From Chitinophaga sp. CB10 (lineage in GTDB: Bacteria; Bacteroidota; Bacteroidia; Chitinophagales; Chitinophagaceae), in the NCBI GenBank assembly GCA_001870995.2, contig MLAV02000001.1:434001-498000 (forward strand): DNA of 64,000 nucleotides. The letters run 5' to 3'. A program made the translations under genes and the position numbers. The notes below the pieces were generated by a model. It made no database searches. It worked only from the letters and a program-made list of their open reading frames with translations, and had not been told where the DNA came from. Shown here one piece after another: positions 33,202 to 43,116 of this stretch (its first letter is position 1; each line of letters begins with the position of its first letter).

Positions 33202-36200
33202 ATGAAACTCACAACGATCCTGCCGACCATTTTTGCCTTGCACCTCAGTGCCACAGGTGTTTCGCAGCAGGTAACCATTTCCTGTAAAAACATGCCGTTG
33301 CCACAGGTGCTGACGTTGATCAAGGAACAAACCGGCTTCGTGTTTTTCTACCGCACGCAGGACCTCCAGGGCATTGCGCCGGTAACAGCTCAGCTCTCCG
33401 GCGTACCCATCAAAACAGCTTTGCAACAAATGCTGCCCAAACCGCTGCATTTTGCCGTGCAGGGAAATACCGTGGTTATTTCCCGGGATATACCGGCGCA
33501 ACCAACGGCGCCGGCCATCCTGCCGCAACCTGCCGCCCCGCTGCCGGATGTGACGGGGAAAGTGACGGACGACAAAGGCCAACCCCTACCCGGGATTTCC
33601 ATACAGGTAAAGGGTTCCCGCAAAGCCGCCATCACGGACAAGAACGGGCAGTTCACCGTAAAGGAAGCCGGCAACGGCGCCATCCTGATCGTGTCCTGCA
33701 TCGGGTACGAAACGCAGACGGTCAGCGTTACCAGCACCAGCAACCTGCTGATCGTCCTCCAGCCAAAAGCAGGTGAACTGGACCAGTACGTGGTAGTAGG
33801 CTACGGCAGCACCAAACGGAAGGACCTCACCGGCTCCGTAGCCTCCGTAGATGTAAACGAAGTGAAGGACGTGCCTTTCGCCAGCCTCGACCAGGCCCTG
33901 GCCGGAAAAGCCGCAGGGGTACAGGTAACCCAGGCGGATGGCTCCCCCGGCGGCGTAGCCAAAATACGCATCCGCGGCGGTACCTCCCTCATCGGCGGCA
34001 ACGATCCGCTCTATATCATCGATGGAGTACAGGTCACCATCCAAAACCGCTATATTCAAAACCAGGCGGAAGTAGTGAACCCGGTAGAACGCTTCGGTAG
34101 CGATGATCCCAACTCCACGGTCGGCGGCTCCTTTGCACGCGGACTCAATAGCCTGGCCGGCCTCAATATCTCCGATATCGAATCCATCGACATCCTCAAA
34201 GACGCTTCCGCCACCGCTATCTACGGCTCCAAAGCCGCCAACGGCGTCATCATCATTACCACCAAAAAAGGTAAACTGGATCAAAAGCCCGTGCTGGATG
34301 TTAACTATTACACCGGCTTCAGCAAACCCGTGAAGGAAAAGCTGCTCAATGCGGACCAATACCGCATGATCATGAAGGAAGCGGCAAAAAACCTGAACGA
34401 CGCCCGCGCCGCCGCCGGCCAGGCGCCTAACGCAACAGCCGCCAACATTCTCAATAACCCCAACTTCCTCGGTACAGCCAATACCGACTGGTTGGGCGAA
34501 GTGCTGCAAACAGGCATACTGCACAACGCGGATGTCTCCGTAAGAGGCGGCGGATCCAGCTCCCGGTACTATACCTCTCTCGCCTATACGAAACAGAATG
34601 GTACCGTAAAAGGCACGGACTTTAACCGCATCTCAGGCAAAATCAGCCTCGACAATGATATCACCCGCAAGTTCCGGGTAATGACCAACCTCGACTACGG
34701 CTTCACCAAAAACAAAATCACCAACGGGATGTATGCCCAGGCCCTCTACGCGCCGCCCACCTTGCCGGCCTATAATCCGGATGGCTCCGTGTACCGCTTC
34801 CTGGCCTCTACCATCGGCGGCTACGATTACGAAGGCTATCAAAACCCGCTGGTCCTGCTGGATGGTATCAACGAAGCGAAAACCGCTATGCTGCTCGGTT
34901 CCCTCGCCGCGGAATACGAGATACTGCCTTCCCTGAAATACAGGAGCATCCTCTCGGTTAACTATAACAACTACCACCAGCTGAACTACGTGCCCAGCAC
35001 CGCTGTCATCGCCTCGCCCAACGGCGTCGGCAGCTCCAACGGCGGCACGGCCTCCCAGAGCCAGTCGGACGAGGTGAACCTCTTCTACGAAAACACCCTC
35101 ACCTGGGAAAAGCAATTCAATGATCACCACCGCCTCACGGTAGTCGGCGGTACCTCCTGGCAGAAGTACCGGTTCAACTCCTTCTCCGCCAGCGGCCAGG
35201 GCTTCCCGGATGATAAATACCTGAACAACCTTTCTTCCGCGGCAGTTACCCTGCCTGCCACCGGCGTTTCCGGGCAAAACGCACTGCTCAGTTTCTACCT
35301 CCGCGCCAACTACGCGCTGTACGATAAATACCTGTTCACTTTCACCGGCCGCTCGGATGCAAGCTCCAAATTCCCGGCAAACAACCGCGTGGGTTACTTC
35401 CCTTCCGGCGGTGTGGCCTGGCGTATTTCGGATGAAAACTTCATGAAACGCGCCTCCTGGGTCAATGAGCTGAAGCTCCGTATGAGCGCAGGTTATACCG
35501 GTACGCAGAATTTCGGCGATTATATGTTCTACACCCTCTACACGCCGCAAGCCTATGCGGGCAGTAACGCCCTCGTACCTACGCAGCTGGGTAACGAAAA
35601 GATCCGCTGGGAATCCACCCTGCAAAAAGACCTGGGGCTGGATTTCGCCTTCTTTAAAAACCGGCTCAGAGGCGTGTTCGGTTACTACGAAAAACTGACC
35701 ACCGGCCTGTTACTCACTACCAGCCTGCCTCCCAGCTCCTCTTATACGACGGTGATCACCAACCTGGCCACCATCCGTAACCGTGGCCTGGAACTGGACC
35801 TCCGGGGGGATTTCATCCGCCACAAACAATTCCAGTGGAGCGGCGCGCTGAATATTTCCGGCAACCGCTCCCTGGTAAAAGATATCAGCAGCGACTTCAC
35901 CGATCCCAACTCAGACCCTGCCACCGCGCAGTACTACCTCGGTAACAGTATCGTGCGGAAAAACGAACCACTGGGCCTGATCTACGGTAAGGAGTTTGCC
36001 GGCATTATCCACACGCAAAAGGAACTGGAGGACTATAAACGGGACTTTGCGCTGGCGCCATACTTCGCCCGCTATATGAACATCGGGGATCCGATGTACA
36101 AACTGGACAGCACCGGCTATTATACGGAAAACGTCATCGGCCATGCACAGCCTAAATTCTTCGGGGGCTTTACCAATACCTTCAACTACAAAAATTTCAG

Positions 36201-36648
36201 CCTCATCACCCTGCTGACTTTTTCCTACGGCGGGGAGATCCTCTACCTGGCGGATATCCAGAACTCCTACATCAGCGGGCGTACAAACAAAGGCGTGCGC
36301 ATACTGGACCGCTGGACGCCTGAAAACCCGGGTAGCGACAGGCCACGGGTTATCCTCGGGGAAAACAGCGTGTACTACACCGCCAGCAACAACGTGTACG
36401 ATGCCTCTTACCTGAAGCTGAAATCAGTAACGCTGACGTACACACTGCCGGCGGCATTAACGAAAAGGATGCGCATCCAGCACGCTTCCGCCTACGTGTC
36501 CGGCGCCAACCTGTTCTGCATCACCAAATATCCGGGACCGGATCCTGAAGTGAGCAATAATCCATACAGCCTTATCAACGGCAGTAGCGACGTAGGCACC
36601 TATCCAACGGTGCGCCAATACACCGTAGGCCTCCGTTTTGGTTTCTAA
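33202..36648 (+). CDS. SusC/RagA family TonB-linked outer membrane transporter
   Basis: From the ATG at 33202, which opens a good signal peptide (MKLTTILPTIFALHLSATGVSQ), the product has 1148 residues; an in-frame ATG at 33091 would add 37. Domains in order: a secretin/TonB short N-terminal (STN) signalling domain at about 25-95, a carboxypeptidase-like domain at about 113-190 (VTGKVTDDKGQPLPGISIQVKGS), the TonB plug (YVVVGYGSTKRKDLTGSVASV, ITTKKGK at about 350) and the 22-strand barrel ending in VRQYTVGLRFGF. The STN domain fits control through the FecR protein upstream. It works with the SusD protein 17 bases downstream. Substrate unknown; no glycosidase gene is adjacent. Confidence 0.95.
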   Translation: MKLTTILPTIFALHLSATGVSQQVTISCKNMPLPQVLTLIKEQTGFVFFYRTQDLQGIAPVTAQLSGVPIKTALQQMLPKPLHFAVQGNTVVISRDIPAQPTAPAILPQPAAPLPDVTGKVTDDKGQPLPGISIQVKGSRKAAITDKNGQFTVKEAGNGAILIVSCIGYETQTVSVTSTSNLLIVLQPKAGELDQYVVVGYGSTKRKDLTGSVASVDVNEVKDVPFASLDQALAGKAAGVQVTQADGSPGGVAKIRIRGGTSLIGGNDPLYIIDGVQVTIQNRYIQNQAEVVNPVERFGSDDPNSTVGGSFARGLNSLAGLNISDIESIDILKDASATAIYGSKAANGVIIITTKKGKLDQKPVLDVNYYTGFSKPVKEKLLNADQYRMIMKEAAKNLNDARAAAGQAPNATAANILNNPNFLGTANTDWLGEVLQTGILHNADVSVRGGGSSSRYYTSLAYTKQNGTVKGTDFNRISGKISLDNDITRKFRVMTNLDYGFTKNKITNGMYAQALYAPPTLPAYNPDGSVYRFLASTIGGYDYEGYQNPLVLLDGINEAKTAMLLGSLAAEYEILPSLKYRSILSVNYNNYHQLNYVPSTAVIASPNGVGSSNGGTASQSQSDEVNLFYENTLTWEKQFNDHHRLTVVGGTSWQKYRFNSFSASGQGFPDDKYLNNLSSAAVTLPATGVSGQNALLSFYLRANYALYDKYLFTFTGRSDASSKFPANNRVGYFPSGGVAWRISDENFMKRASWVNELKLRMSAGYTGTQNFGDYMFYTLYTPQAYAGSNALVPTQLGNEKIRWESTLQKDLGLDFAFFKNRLRGVFGYYEKLTTGLLLTTSLPPSSSYTTVITNLATIRNRGLELDLRGDFIRHKQFQWSGALNISGNRSLVKDISSDFTDPNSDPATAQYYLGNSIVRKNEPLGLIYGKEFAGIIHTQKELEDYKRDFALAPYFARYMNIGDPMYKLDSTGYYTENVIGHAQPKFFGGFTNTFNYKNFSLITLLTFSYGGEILYLADIQNSYISGRTNKGVRILDRWTPENPGSDRPRVILGENSVYYTASNNVYDASYLKLKSVTLTYTLPAALTKRMRIQHASAYVSGANLFCITKYPGPDPEVSNNPYSLINGSSDVGTYPTVRQYTVGLRFGF

Positions 36649-36665
36649 TTAAAATCAGTCAGAAG

Positions 36666-38072
36666 ATGAAAAAGACAGTCATACTATACATGTTTTTGCT
36701 GACGGCAGCCGCCTGTAACAAGGAACTGGGTAAACTGCCGGAAAACGCCAGGGTAGAGGGGAACACCATCCTGGACCAACGTACTTCCGAAATTGCGCTC
36801 AATGGCGTGTACTATCGTTTTGCAAACGTGGACGCCGGCGCCAATACCACCAAATGGCGGGATAATGAAGTCATACCCGGTATGTGCGCCGGCTACCTGG
36901 GCAGCGGCTACGGGGCGGACCCCGCAGAGGAAAACGCCTATTCCAATTCCAATTTCGTCAGCTCCCCCTGGATGGCCTGCTATACATTGGTCAATGCCGC
37001 CAACGGCGTAATTACCGGCGTAACGGCCCTGCCGGATAACGCGTTTACAGATAACCGTAAAAAGGAAATCCTTGCGGAAGCGCGCTTCCTGCGCGCTTAT
37101 GGGCATTACCGCCTCCTCACGCTGTACGGCGAGTGGTACGACAGGTCCAGCGCCTACGGCGCGTTGCTCCGTACTGAATTCGTCACCCTGGGCAATATCC
37201 CTAAGCAGCGCAGCACCGTGCAGGAAAGCTATGACCTCATCCTGGAAGACATCAACTACGCCGTGGATAATGCCGCCGCCTCCCGCCCGAATTATTACGC
37301 AAATAAATGGGTGGCCATGGCGCTGAAGCTGCGCATCCTCATGAGCTACGGGGATCACGCCGCCGCTGCCACGCTGGCGGATAATATCATCAAAAGCGGA
37401 CCTTATCAGCTGGAGCCAAACGTAAAGGATATCTTTTACGTCAAAGGCCTGACCAGCAAGGAAGTGATGCTGGGCATACCGCCACAGCAAAACCAGGCCA
37501 CCTACTTTTACAACCTCAGTTCCCAGTATTACCCCGGCGCTTCCACCTGGTATGCGGCCCGGCAACGGCTGAAGGACCTGCTGCAAAATGATCCCCGCCA
37601 AAGCTGGCTGATTGGCGACGCCGGTACAAACAGCCCCGGCGCCTACTATTTCCTGAAGTATATCCCGCAAGGCGCCAAGGCAACCACGCTCTCTGAAACG
37701 GCCTACGCCTTCCGGCTCACGGAAGTGTACCTCCTGGGCGCGGAAGCGCTGCTCCGCAGCGGTGGCAGCGCCGCTGCCGCCAAAGCGCTGGTGAAGGAAG
37801 TAATGCAACATGCCGGCGTAACAAACTTCTCCGCTATCGACAATGCCGCTACTACCAACGAACTGTTGCTGCAGGTCTATTACGAAATCGCCCGCAGCCT
37901 CGTCGGGGAGGACGGGCAGGAATGGCAGGCATTGCTGCGCTTGCCTTTTGCCACCGTGCAGCAACTCAAACCGGAGATCAAGGATAAACTGCAATATATC
38001 TTCCCCGTGCCCCGCACGGAGTTCCAGCAAAATCCGCTCTTCGGCGATCAAAATAAAGGTTACCAGAAGTAA
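36666..38072 (+). CDS. SusD/RagB family nutrient-binding lipoprotein
   Basis: This 468-residue protein has a lipoprotein signal (MKKTVILYMFLLTAAAC, Cys17), the SusD helix KKEILAEARFLRAYGHYRLLTLYGEWY near residues 135-160, TVQESYDLILEDINYAVDNA, AYAFRLTEVYLLGAEALLRSGG and the family-typical end YIFPVPRTEFQQNPLFGDQNKGY. It starts 17 bases after susC, the standard pair arrangement, and forms the surface lid of that transporter. Between the two thioredoxin genes downstream and this gene lies an imperfect direct repeat that begins at its last codons. Confidence 0.95.
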   Translation: MKKTVILYMFLLTAAACNKELGKLPENARVEGNTILDQRTSEIALNGVYYRFANVDAGANTTKWRDNEVIPGMCAGYLGSGYGADPAEENAYSNSNFVSSPWMACYTLVNAANGVITGVTALPDNAFTDNRKKEILAEARFLRAYGHYRLLTLYGEWYDRSSAYGALLRTEFVTLGNIPKQRSTVQESYDLILEDINYAVDNAAASRPNYYANKWVAMALKLRILMSYGDHAAAATLADNIIKSGPYQLEPNVKDIFYVKGLTSKEVMLGIPPQQNQATYFYNLSSQYYPGASTWYAARQRLKDLLQNDPRQSWLIGDAGTNSPGAYYFLKYIPQGAKATTLSETAYAFRLTEVYLLGAEALLRSGGSAAAAKALVKEVMQHAGVTNFSAIDNAATTNELLLQVYYEIARSLVGEDGQEWQALLRLPFATVQQLKPEIKDKLQYIFPVPRTEFQQNPLFGDQNKGYQK

Positions 38073-38150
38073 ATAACTTTTAACATGCGATTAAAACAAA
38101 GCACAGCAGGAGTAAATAACTTTTACATAACCTTCGCTTAAAACAAAGCA
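38068..38150. repeat. Imperfect tandem repeat after susD
   Basis: Two copies of a unit beginning AGTAAATAACTTTTA and ending TTAAAACAAAGCA lie at 38068-38103 and 38111-38150. The first includes the susD stop codon. This looks like a local duplication of the susD 3' end in the gap before the thioredoxin gene. Confidence 0.65.
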
Positions 38151-38187
38151 TACCCGCAATAACTACCTTTCACAAAACCTGACACGA

Positions 38188-39282
38188 ATGAAAAAACAAC
38201 TCATCGTCTGTACCCTGCTGGCAGCCGCCTGCAAACCAGGCACGCCAAAGCAAGCCAGCATCACCGCTGATATCAAAGGTATCACGGACTCCATTGTTCG
38301 TATAATGATACCCGTTGCCGACTCCTCCCGGATGGATTCCGCCGTGGTAACCAACGGCCATTTCACCTGGACAGGCAACATCGGCCAGACAGAAAAGATC
38401 TACATCGGCGCCGCGAGCCGCTTCATACAACTGTACATGGGCAATGATGAAGTGAAAATTTCCGGCAACATCGATTCCCTGGAAAGCCTCGCTATCACCG
38501 GCTCCCCGGCGCAGGACGAATACAAGGCTTTCCGCGCTTCCATCAAGGATATCACCGGCCAGGAAGATGCGCTCTACAACAACTGGGAAGAAGCGCATAA
38601 AACGGATAGCGGCGCAGCAGCCACCGAAGCAAAGCTGGAAGCGCTGCGCAACCAGCGGCATGATCGCACCGTCGCCTATATCCGCTCACACCCCGCCAGC
38701 GCCATCAGCGTAAGCATGCTGGCGGATATGGCCGTGATCGGCGAGTATGCGCCGCTCGACAGCCTGTATAAAGCCCTCGACCCAACAGCGCAACAAAGCA
38801 ACGCAGGCAAACGCCTGGCCAAACGCCTCGATATCCTCAAACGCAGCGCCATCGGCGCCCAAATGATGGACTTCACCCAGAACGATACCAACGGCAAACC
38901 GGTGAAGCTCTCCGACCTGAAAGGCAAGTACGTCCTGCTCGATTTCTGGGCCAGCTGGTGCGGGCCCTGCCGCGCTGAAAATCCCAACGTGCTCAAAGCC
39001 TACAACGCGTTCAAGGATAAAAACTTCACCGTGGTAGGCGTCTCCCTGGATGATAACGCGGATAAATGGAAAGCCGCCATCAAACAGGATGCGATGCCGT
39101 GGATCCAGCTGTCGGACCTGAAAGGCTGGCGCAACGAAGTGGCGCAGCATTACGGCATCCAGGCCATTCCGTTCTCCTTCCTGATCGACCCTGACGGTAA
39201 GATCATCGCTAAAGAATTACGCGGCAGCAAACTGCACGAAACGCTTGCAGCAATCCTTAACAATCAAAAACCAGCCATATGA
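38188..39282 (+). CDS. TlpA-like thioredoxin-fold lipoprotein with DUF4369-like N-terminus
   Basis: This 364-residue protein starts with a lipoprotein-like signal (QLIVCTLLAAAC, Cys15). An N-terminal beta domain (about 25-115) resembles the DUF4369 domain found on Bacteroidota thioredoxins. A helical linker follows, and a C-terminal thioredoxin fold starts near 225: KLSDLKGKYVLLDFWASWCGPC with redox Cys258 and Cys261, ending IQAIPFSFLIDPDGKII with the cis-Pro. It is likely periplasmic and reduces or exchanges disulfides. The next gene overlaps it by four bases (ATGA), so the two are translationally coupled. Pairs like this at the end of SusC/D loci are common. Confidence 0.93.
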   Translation: MKKQLIVCTLLAAACKPGTPKQASITADIKGITDSIVRIMIPVADSSRMDSAVVTNGHFTWTGNIGQTEKIYIGAASRFIQLYMGNDEVKISGNIDSLESLAITGSPAQDEYKAFRASIKDITGQEDALYNNWEEAHKTDSGAAATEAKLEALRNQRHDRTVAYIRSHPASAISVSMLADMAVIGEYAPLDSLYKALDPTAQQSNAGKRLAKRLDILKRSAIGAQMMDFTQNDTNGKPVKLSDLKGKYVLLDFWASWCGPCRAENPNVLKAYNAFKDKNFTVVGVSLDDNADKWKAAIKQDAMPWIQLSDLKGWRNEVAQHYGIQAIPFSFLIDPDGKIIAKELRGSKLHETLAAILNNQKPAI

Positions 39283-40481
39283 AATTTCAACTGATAACGG
39301 TAACGGCTACACTTATAGCCACGGCCGCCATCGCCCAGCAACCTTTTACCGTCAACGGAAAATTACAGGGCCTCCCTAACGGGTACGTATATCTCAGCTA
39401 CGGATCAGCAGGGCAATACCGCTCGGATAGCGCGCTGGCAAAGAACGGCAGCTTTACCTTTAAAGGAGAGCTGGCCAATCCTGGCATGGCGCGGCTCTAT
39501 GTGGACAAAGAAAAGGTCATGCGGGATATGACCGCTTCCCTAACCTTTTTTATGGAACCCGGCGTTATGACCGTGACGGGCAATGCCGCCACCCTCAACA
39601 AACTAAAGGTAACGGGCTCGGCTACCCAAAAAGAACTGGAACAGCTGGAAGCTGCCAAAGCTCCCATCATGGCCCGGCTGAAACCAATTTCAGCGGAGTA
39701 CAACAAGCTCAACGACCAGTACATCGCCATGCATAAAACAAAAGCAAGCGAAGCGGAACTGGAAGCCTTCAAGGAAAAAGTCAACGCCGTGAAGGATAAA
39801 ATGGAGCCCTACTATGAGCAGCTGGAAAAAGTGGAAATGGACTATATCAAAAACCATCCCGCCTCTTATGTAAGCGCCTATTCCCTCCGCTGGCGCGTTA
39901 GCAGCATTCCCCTGCAACAAGGGGAAGCCCTCTACGCTGCCATGCCGGATTACATTCAGCAAAGCCCCGATGGCAAGGAGATACGAAAAGAACTGGACGG
40001 CCTGAAGATGGGCTCGCCCGGCAGCGTGGCGCACGTGTTTTCTAAAAAGGATATCAACGGGGAACCGCTGAGCCTGGCGGATTTCAAAGGTAAATACGTA
40101 TTGGTGGACTTCTGGGCCAGCTGGTGCGTGCCCTGCAGGAAAGGCAATCCCCACCTTAAATCGCTCTACGCCAAATACAAGGATAAAGGTTTCGAAATCA
40201 TCGGTATTTCCGATGACGACCGCAACGAGGCGGCCTGGAAAAAAGCCGTGGCACAGGATGGTATCGGCATCTGGAAGCACGTGCTCCGCGGGCTCGACAT
40301 GCAAAAACGCATGGCCAACCAACCGAATCCGGATGATATCAGCGATTACTACGGTATCCATTCCCTGCCCACCAAAATCCTCATCGACCCCAACGGGATG
40401 ATCATCGGCCGCTACGGCGGCGGTGGGGAAAATGATGAAGCCATGGATAAAAAACTGGCTTCCATTTTCGGAAACATTTAA
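39279..40481 (+). CDS. TlpA-like thioredoxin-fold protein with DUF4369 N-terminus
   Basis: This 400-residue protein has a signal peptide (MKFQLITVTATLIATAAIAQ). A DUF4369-like domain at about 22-125 reads FTVNGKLQGLPNGYVYLSYG and AKNGSFTFKGELANPGMARLYV. A charged helical linker follows at about 125-245, then a thioredoxin domain with YVLVDFWASWCVPCRKGNPHLKSLY (in parts). Redox cysteines are 283 and 286 with a Val-Pro pair between them, unlike Gly-Pro in the gene before. Its LPTKILIDPNG carries the cis-Pro loop. It overlaps its upstream homologue by four bases and is followed by a strong terminator, closing the susCD-tlpA-tlpA operon. Confidence 0.93.
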   Translation: MKFQLITVTATLIATAAIAQQPFTVNGKLQGLPNGYVYLSYGSAGQYRSDSALAKNGSFTFKGELANPGMARLYVDKEKVMRDMTASLTFFMEPGVMTVTGNAATLNKLKVTGSATQKELEQLEAAKAPIMARLKPISAEYNKLNDQYIAMHKTKASEAELEAFKEKVNAVKDKMEPYYEQLEKVEMDYIKNHPASYVSAYSLRWRVSSIPLQQGEALYAAMPDYIQQSPDGKEIRKELDGLKMGSPGSVAHVFSKKDINGEPLSLADFKGKYVLVDFWASWCVPCRKGNPHLKSLYAKYKDKGFEIIGISDDDRNEAAWKKAVAQDGIGIWKHVLRGLDMQKRMANQPNPDDISDYYGIHSLPTKILIDPNGMIIGRYGGGGENDEAMDKKLASIFGNI

Positions 40482-40512
40482 TGCATTCCTGTCCGAACCC
40501 ACATAAAACAAG

Positions 40513-40543
40513 AAGGGTGTATCAGCATTGATACACCCTTTTT
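40513..40543 (+). terminator. Strong intrinsic terminator after the second tlpA gene
   Basis: Twelve-bp arms AAGGGTGTATCA and TGATACACCCTT with a GCAT loop are followed by TTT(TTA), 31 bases after the stop. This ends the susCD-tlpA operon. Confidence 0.9.
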
Positions 40544-40772
40544 ATGTTACCATATTCTGGCGTAATTCTTGTGTAATAATTCCCCGTCTGACGCTGCAAG
40601 GAATGTCTTTATTTGAAAAACCAGTGCTAAGGAAAAGTGCCGTCCCCTCATTCATTTGTAGCAGCAGTACTGTATCTGTCGAACCATCGTCCTGAATTTT
40701 ATCGCCTTCCTTTGTCAGCCTTGGCGCAAGCCGTGTATATGGCTCTGCCTGCATGTGCCGGAAAGATTCCAT
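40542..40772 (-). CDS. Doubtful small hypothetical protein
   Basis: A leftward frame from ATG 40772 gives 76 residues (MESFRHMQAEPYTRLAPRLT...) and ends inside the terminator stem. It matches nothing I recognise. An upstream ATG at 40955 would extend it into the TonB receptor start, which is unlikely. It is listed only because no other gene fills this 427-base gap. Confidence 0.2.
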   Translation of the reverse strand: MESFRHMQAEPYTRLAPRLTKEGDKIQDDGSTDTVLLLQMNEGTALFLSTGFSNKDIPCSVRRGIITQELRQNMVT

Positions 40773-40908
40773 TGTATCGTTGTAGCGTGTTAAGTTCCCA
40801 ATAATTTTCAAAAACCAGGAAACTCTTTCCACCAATGCATGTTTTGTGAGGCGGCGTGGAAGTGTGCAATGAATGGCTACTATCTGTAAACAAGTAATGT
40901 TTGAGCAA

Positions 40909-43113
40909 ATGGCAATCAGACGGAAACCCTTATTGACTGCCGGTTGGCATTTCATAATTTTTTTAGGCGGCGCCCTGCAGGGTTATGGGCAGGCGCAACA
41001 GCGGGATACCTCGCTGCCCGCGGGCGTTAAAGCCGCGCCTTTACTACTCAAACCCATCACCGTGTATGGAGAGCGGCAGGTAAACCTGGGCCAGATGAGT
41101 ACGCATATCATGGGCATCGATCAGCTCAAACGTATGCCCGTACTGTTTGGCGAAGTGGACCCCCTCAAAACCATCACGCTGTTACCAGGCGTGAAAAACG
41201 GGGGAGATGCCGGCGCCGGCATATACGTACGCGGCGGCGGGCCTGATCAGAACCTCGTACTGCTGGACGGCATTACCGTCTACAACCCTAACCACCTCCT
41301 CGGCGCATTCAGTATTTTCAACGGGGATGCAGTCAATAACATCGAAGTGATCAAAGGGGGGATACCGGCAGAATATGGCGGTAGGCTCAGCAGCGTTATC
41401 TCGGTAGCCACCCGCGATGGGAATAAGGATAGCCTGAAAGTCAGTGGCGGCGTAGGTTTGATATCTTCCCGCCTCACGGCCGAAGGCCCCCTGGTAAAAG
41501 GTAAATCCTCCTTCCTGGTCAGCGCCAGAAGAACCTATATTGATCAACTGGCCAGGCTGATCGCGCCGGACTCCTTCCACAAAAGCGGTTACTATTTTTA
41601 TGACATCAATGCAAAGCTGACCTACGATATCAATCCCGCCAACACCTTGTCCTTAACCCTGTACAACGGGAAGGATAAATTCTCTTATTACCGCGAGCAT
41701 GAAAAAGGCGGCCGTAAGCGGGATTTCAAAGCTAACTGGGGCAATACCATCGCCGGGCTTACCTGGAAGCAACAGCTGAATAAAAAATTGCAACAGCAGC
41801 TTTCCCTGGTCTATAGTTATTTCAACCTCGGCAGCAGCGTTACCTATGATACGGACGGAATCCTTTTCTCCTCCGGCCTCAACGATTACCAGGTTAAAAA
41901 CGATTGGCTGTTCCGCGTAAATGATCAGCTGTTGCTGAAAGCCGGCTGGCAACTGATCCGCCACGAGTTCAAGCCGGGCGCAGGCGCCATCAATGCCGGC
42001 CAGCAGGAATTTGAGTCGAAGATCACCAAGCAGTACGGCCGGGAAGCCGCTGCCTACCTCAGCGCGGACCTGGATGTAACCAAACAGTTACGCCTCAACG
42101 GCGGCCTGCGGGTGAGTTATTTTGACCAGGTGGGACCTACGGAAAGAGTATTGTACGGCGTAGATGGCGTGCCCACCGGCCAAAAGGAAACGTATGGGAA
42201 AGGAGCGGTCATTGCCCGGTACTACTACCCGGAACCCAGGCTGGGCCTGCGTTACCTGCTGGCGAAGGATGCCAGCCTGAAATTGTCGTTTACCCGTACG
42301 GTGCAGTACCTGCAGCTGGCAACTACGAGCGCGGCTACCTTTCCGAGCGACTTATGGATACCCGTCAGTAAACTGATAAAGCCCGGCCTGGCGGACCAGG
42401 TGGCTGCCGGCTACTACCAGGAGTTCCCGGACAAAGGCTACGAGTTCAGCGTGGAAACCTATTACAAAAAATTGCAGCACCAGGTAGAGTTCAAGCCCGG
42501 CGCGCAACTGCTGCTGAACCAAAACCTCGAAGGAGAGATGGTGTTTGGTACCGGGAAGGCTTACGGCATTGAATTACTGTTGCAGAAAAAAACCGGTGAT
42601 TTAACCGGGTGGATTGGCTATACGCTGAGCCGCACGGAGCGCACCTTCCCGCAGCTCAATAACGGCAAGCCCTATCCTTACCGTTACGATCGTACGCACG
42701 ACCTGAGCGTCACCGCCAATTACCAGCTGTCAAAAAAATGGTTGTTCTCCGGCGTCTTTGTGTACGCTACCGGCAATGCGCTCACCATGCCCAACGGCCG
42801 CTTTGTCTATAACCTCGGTTATAACTCCAAAACAGACAGTCCGGTGTTTACCAATATCGACCAGTACGGCAAGGTAAACGACTACCGCATGCCGGCCTAT
42901 CACCGCCTGGACGTATCGTTTACCTATACGCCCAAACCGGAAAGCGTACGGCGCTACAAAAGCAGTTGGGTCTTTGGCGTGTACAACGTGTACAACCGCA
43001 TGAACCCTTATTTTATCTATATCGATGTGGATGAAGAAAAAGAAACCATACAGGGCAAACAGGTGACGCTGTTCCCGATCCTGCCATCCATTACCTGGAA
43101 CTTTAATTTCTGA
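40909..43113 (+). CDS. TonB-dependent receptor paired with DUF4249 protein
   Basis: From ATG 40909 the protein has 734 residues; ATGs at 40873 and 40897 are alternatives. It has a signal peptide ending GYGQ, a short linker instead of the usual carboxypeptidase-like domain, and then the plug: TVYGERQVNLGQMSTHIMG, LLPGVKNGGDAGAGIYVRGGGPDQNLVLLDGITVYNPNHLLG in parts, VIKGGIPAEYGGRLSSVISVATRDG. A barrel of about 500 residues ends LFPILPSITWNFNF. This class of receptor is regularly followed by a DUF4249 lipoprotein, as here (3-base gap). The ligand is unknown; metal or peptide uptake has been suggested for related pairs. Confidence 0.92.
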   Translation: MAIRRKPLLTAGWHFIIFLGGALQGYGQAQQRDTSLPAGVKAAPLLLKPITVYGERQVNLGQMSTHIMGIDQLKRMPVLFGEVDPLKTITLLPGVKNGGDAGAGIYVRGGGPDQNLVLLDGITVYNPNHLLGAFSIFNGDAVNNIEVIKGGIPAEYGGRLSSVISVATRDGNKDSLKVSGGVGLISSRLTAEGPLVKGKSSFLVSARRTYIDQLARLIAPDSFHKSGYYFYDINAKLTYDINPANTLSLTLYNGKDKFSYYREHEKGGRKRDFKANWGNTIAGLTWKQQLNKKLQQQLSLVYSYFNLGSSVTYDTDGILFSSGLNDYQVKNDWLFRVNDQLLLKAGWQLIRHEFKPGAGAINAGQQEFESKITKQYGREAAAYLSADLDVTKQLRLNGGLRVSYFDQVGPTERVLYGVDGVPTGQKETYGKGAVIARYYYPEPRLGLRYLLAKDASLKLSFTRTVQYLQLATTSAATFPSDLWIPVSKLIKPGLADQVAAGYYQEFPDKGYEFSVETYYKKLQHQVEFKPGAQLLLNQNLEGEMVFGTGKAYGIELLLQKKTGDLTGWIGYTLSRTERTFPQLNNGKPYPYRYDRTHDLSVTANYQLSKKWLFSGVFVYATGNALTMPNGRFVYNLGYNSKTDSPVFTNIDQYGKVNDYRMPAYHRLDVSFTYTPKPESVRRYKSSWVFGVYNVYNRMNPYFIYIDVDEEKETIQGKQVTLFPILPSITWNFNF

Positions 43114-43116
43114 TGT

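Larger units (their letters stand above)
40482..40908. other. Region between thioredoxin operon and TonB receptor
   Basis: This stretch of 427 bases holds the terminator at 40513-40543 and one doubtful leftward frame (40542-40772). No promoter box with a clear -33 partner was found for the TonB gene. It could carry remnants of an older gene. Confidence 0.45.

Noticed and set aside
36684..38051. 455-codon frame antisense to susD
   Set aside because: It mirrors the SusD gene; long antisense frames are common here because of GC-rich third positions. SusD motifs decide for the plus strand.
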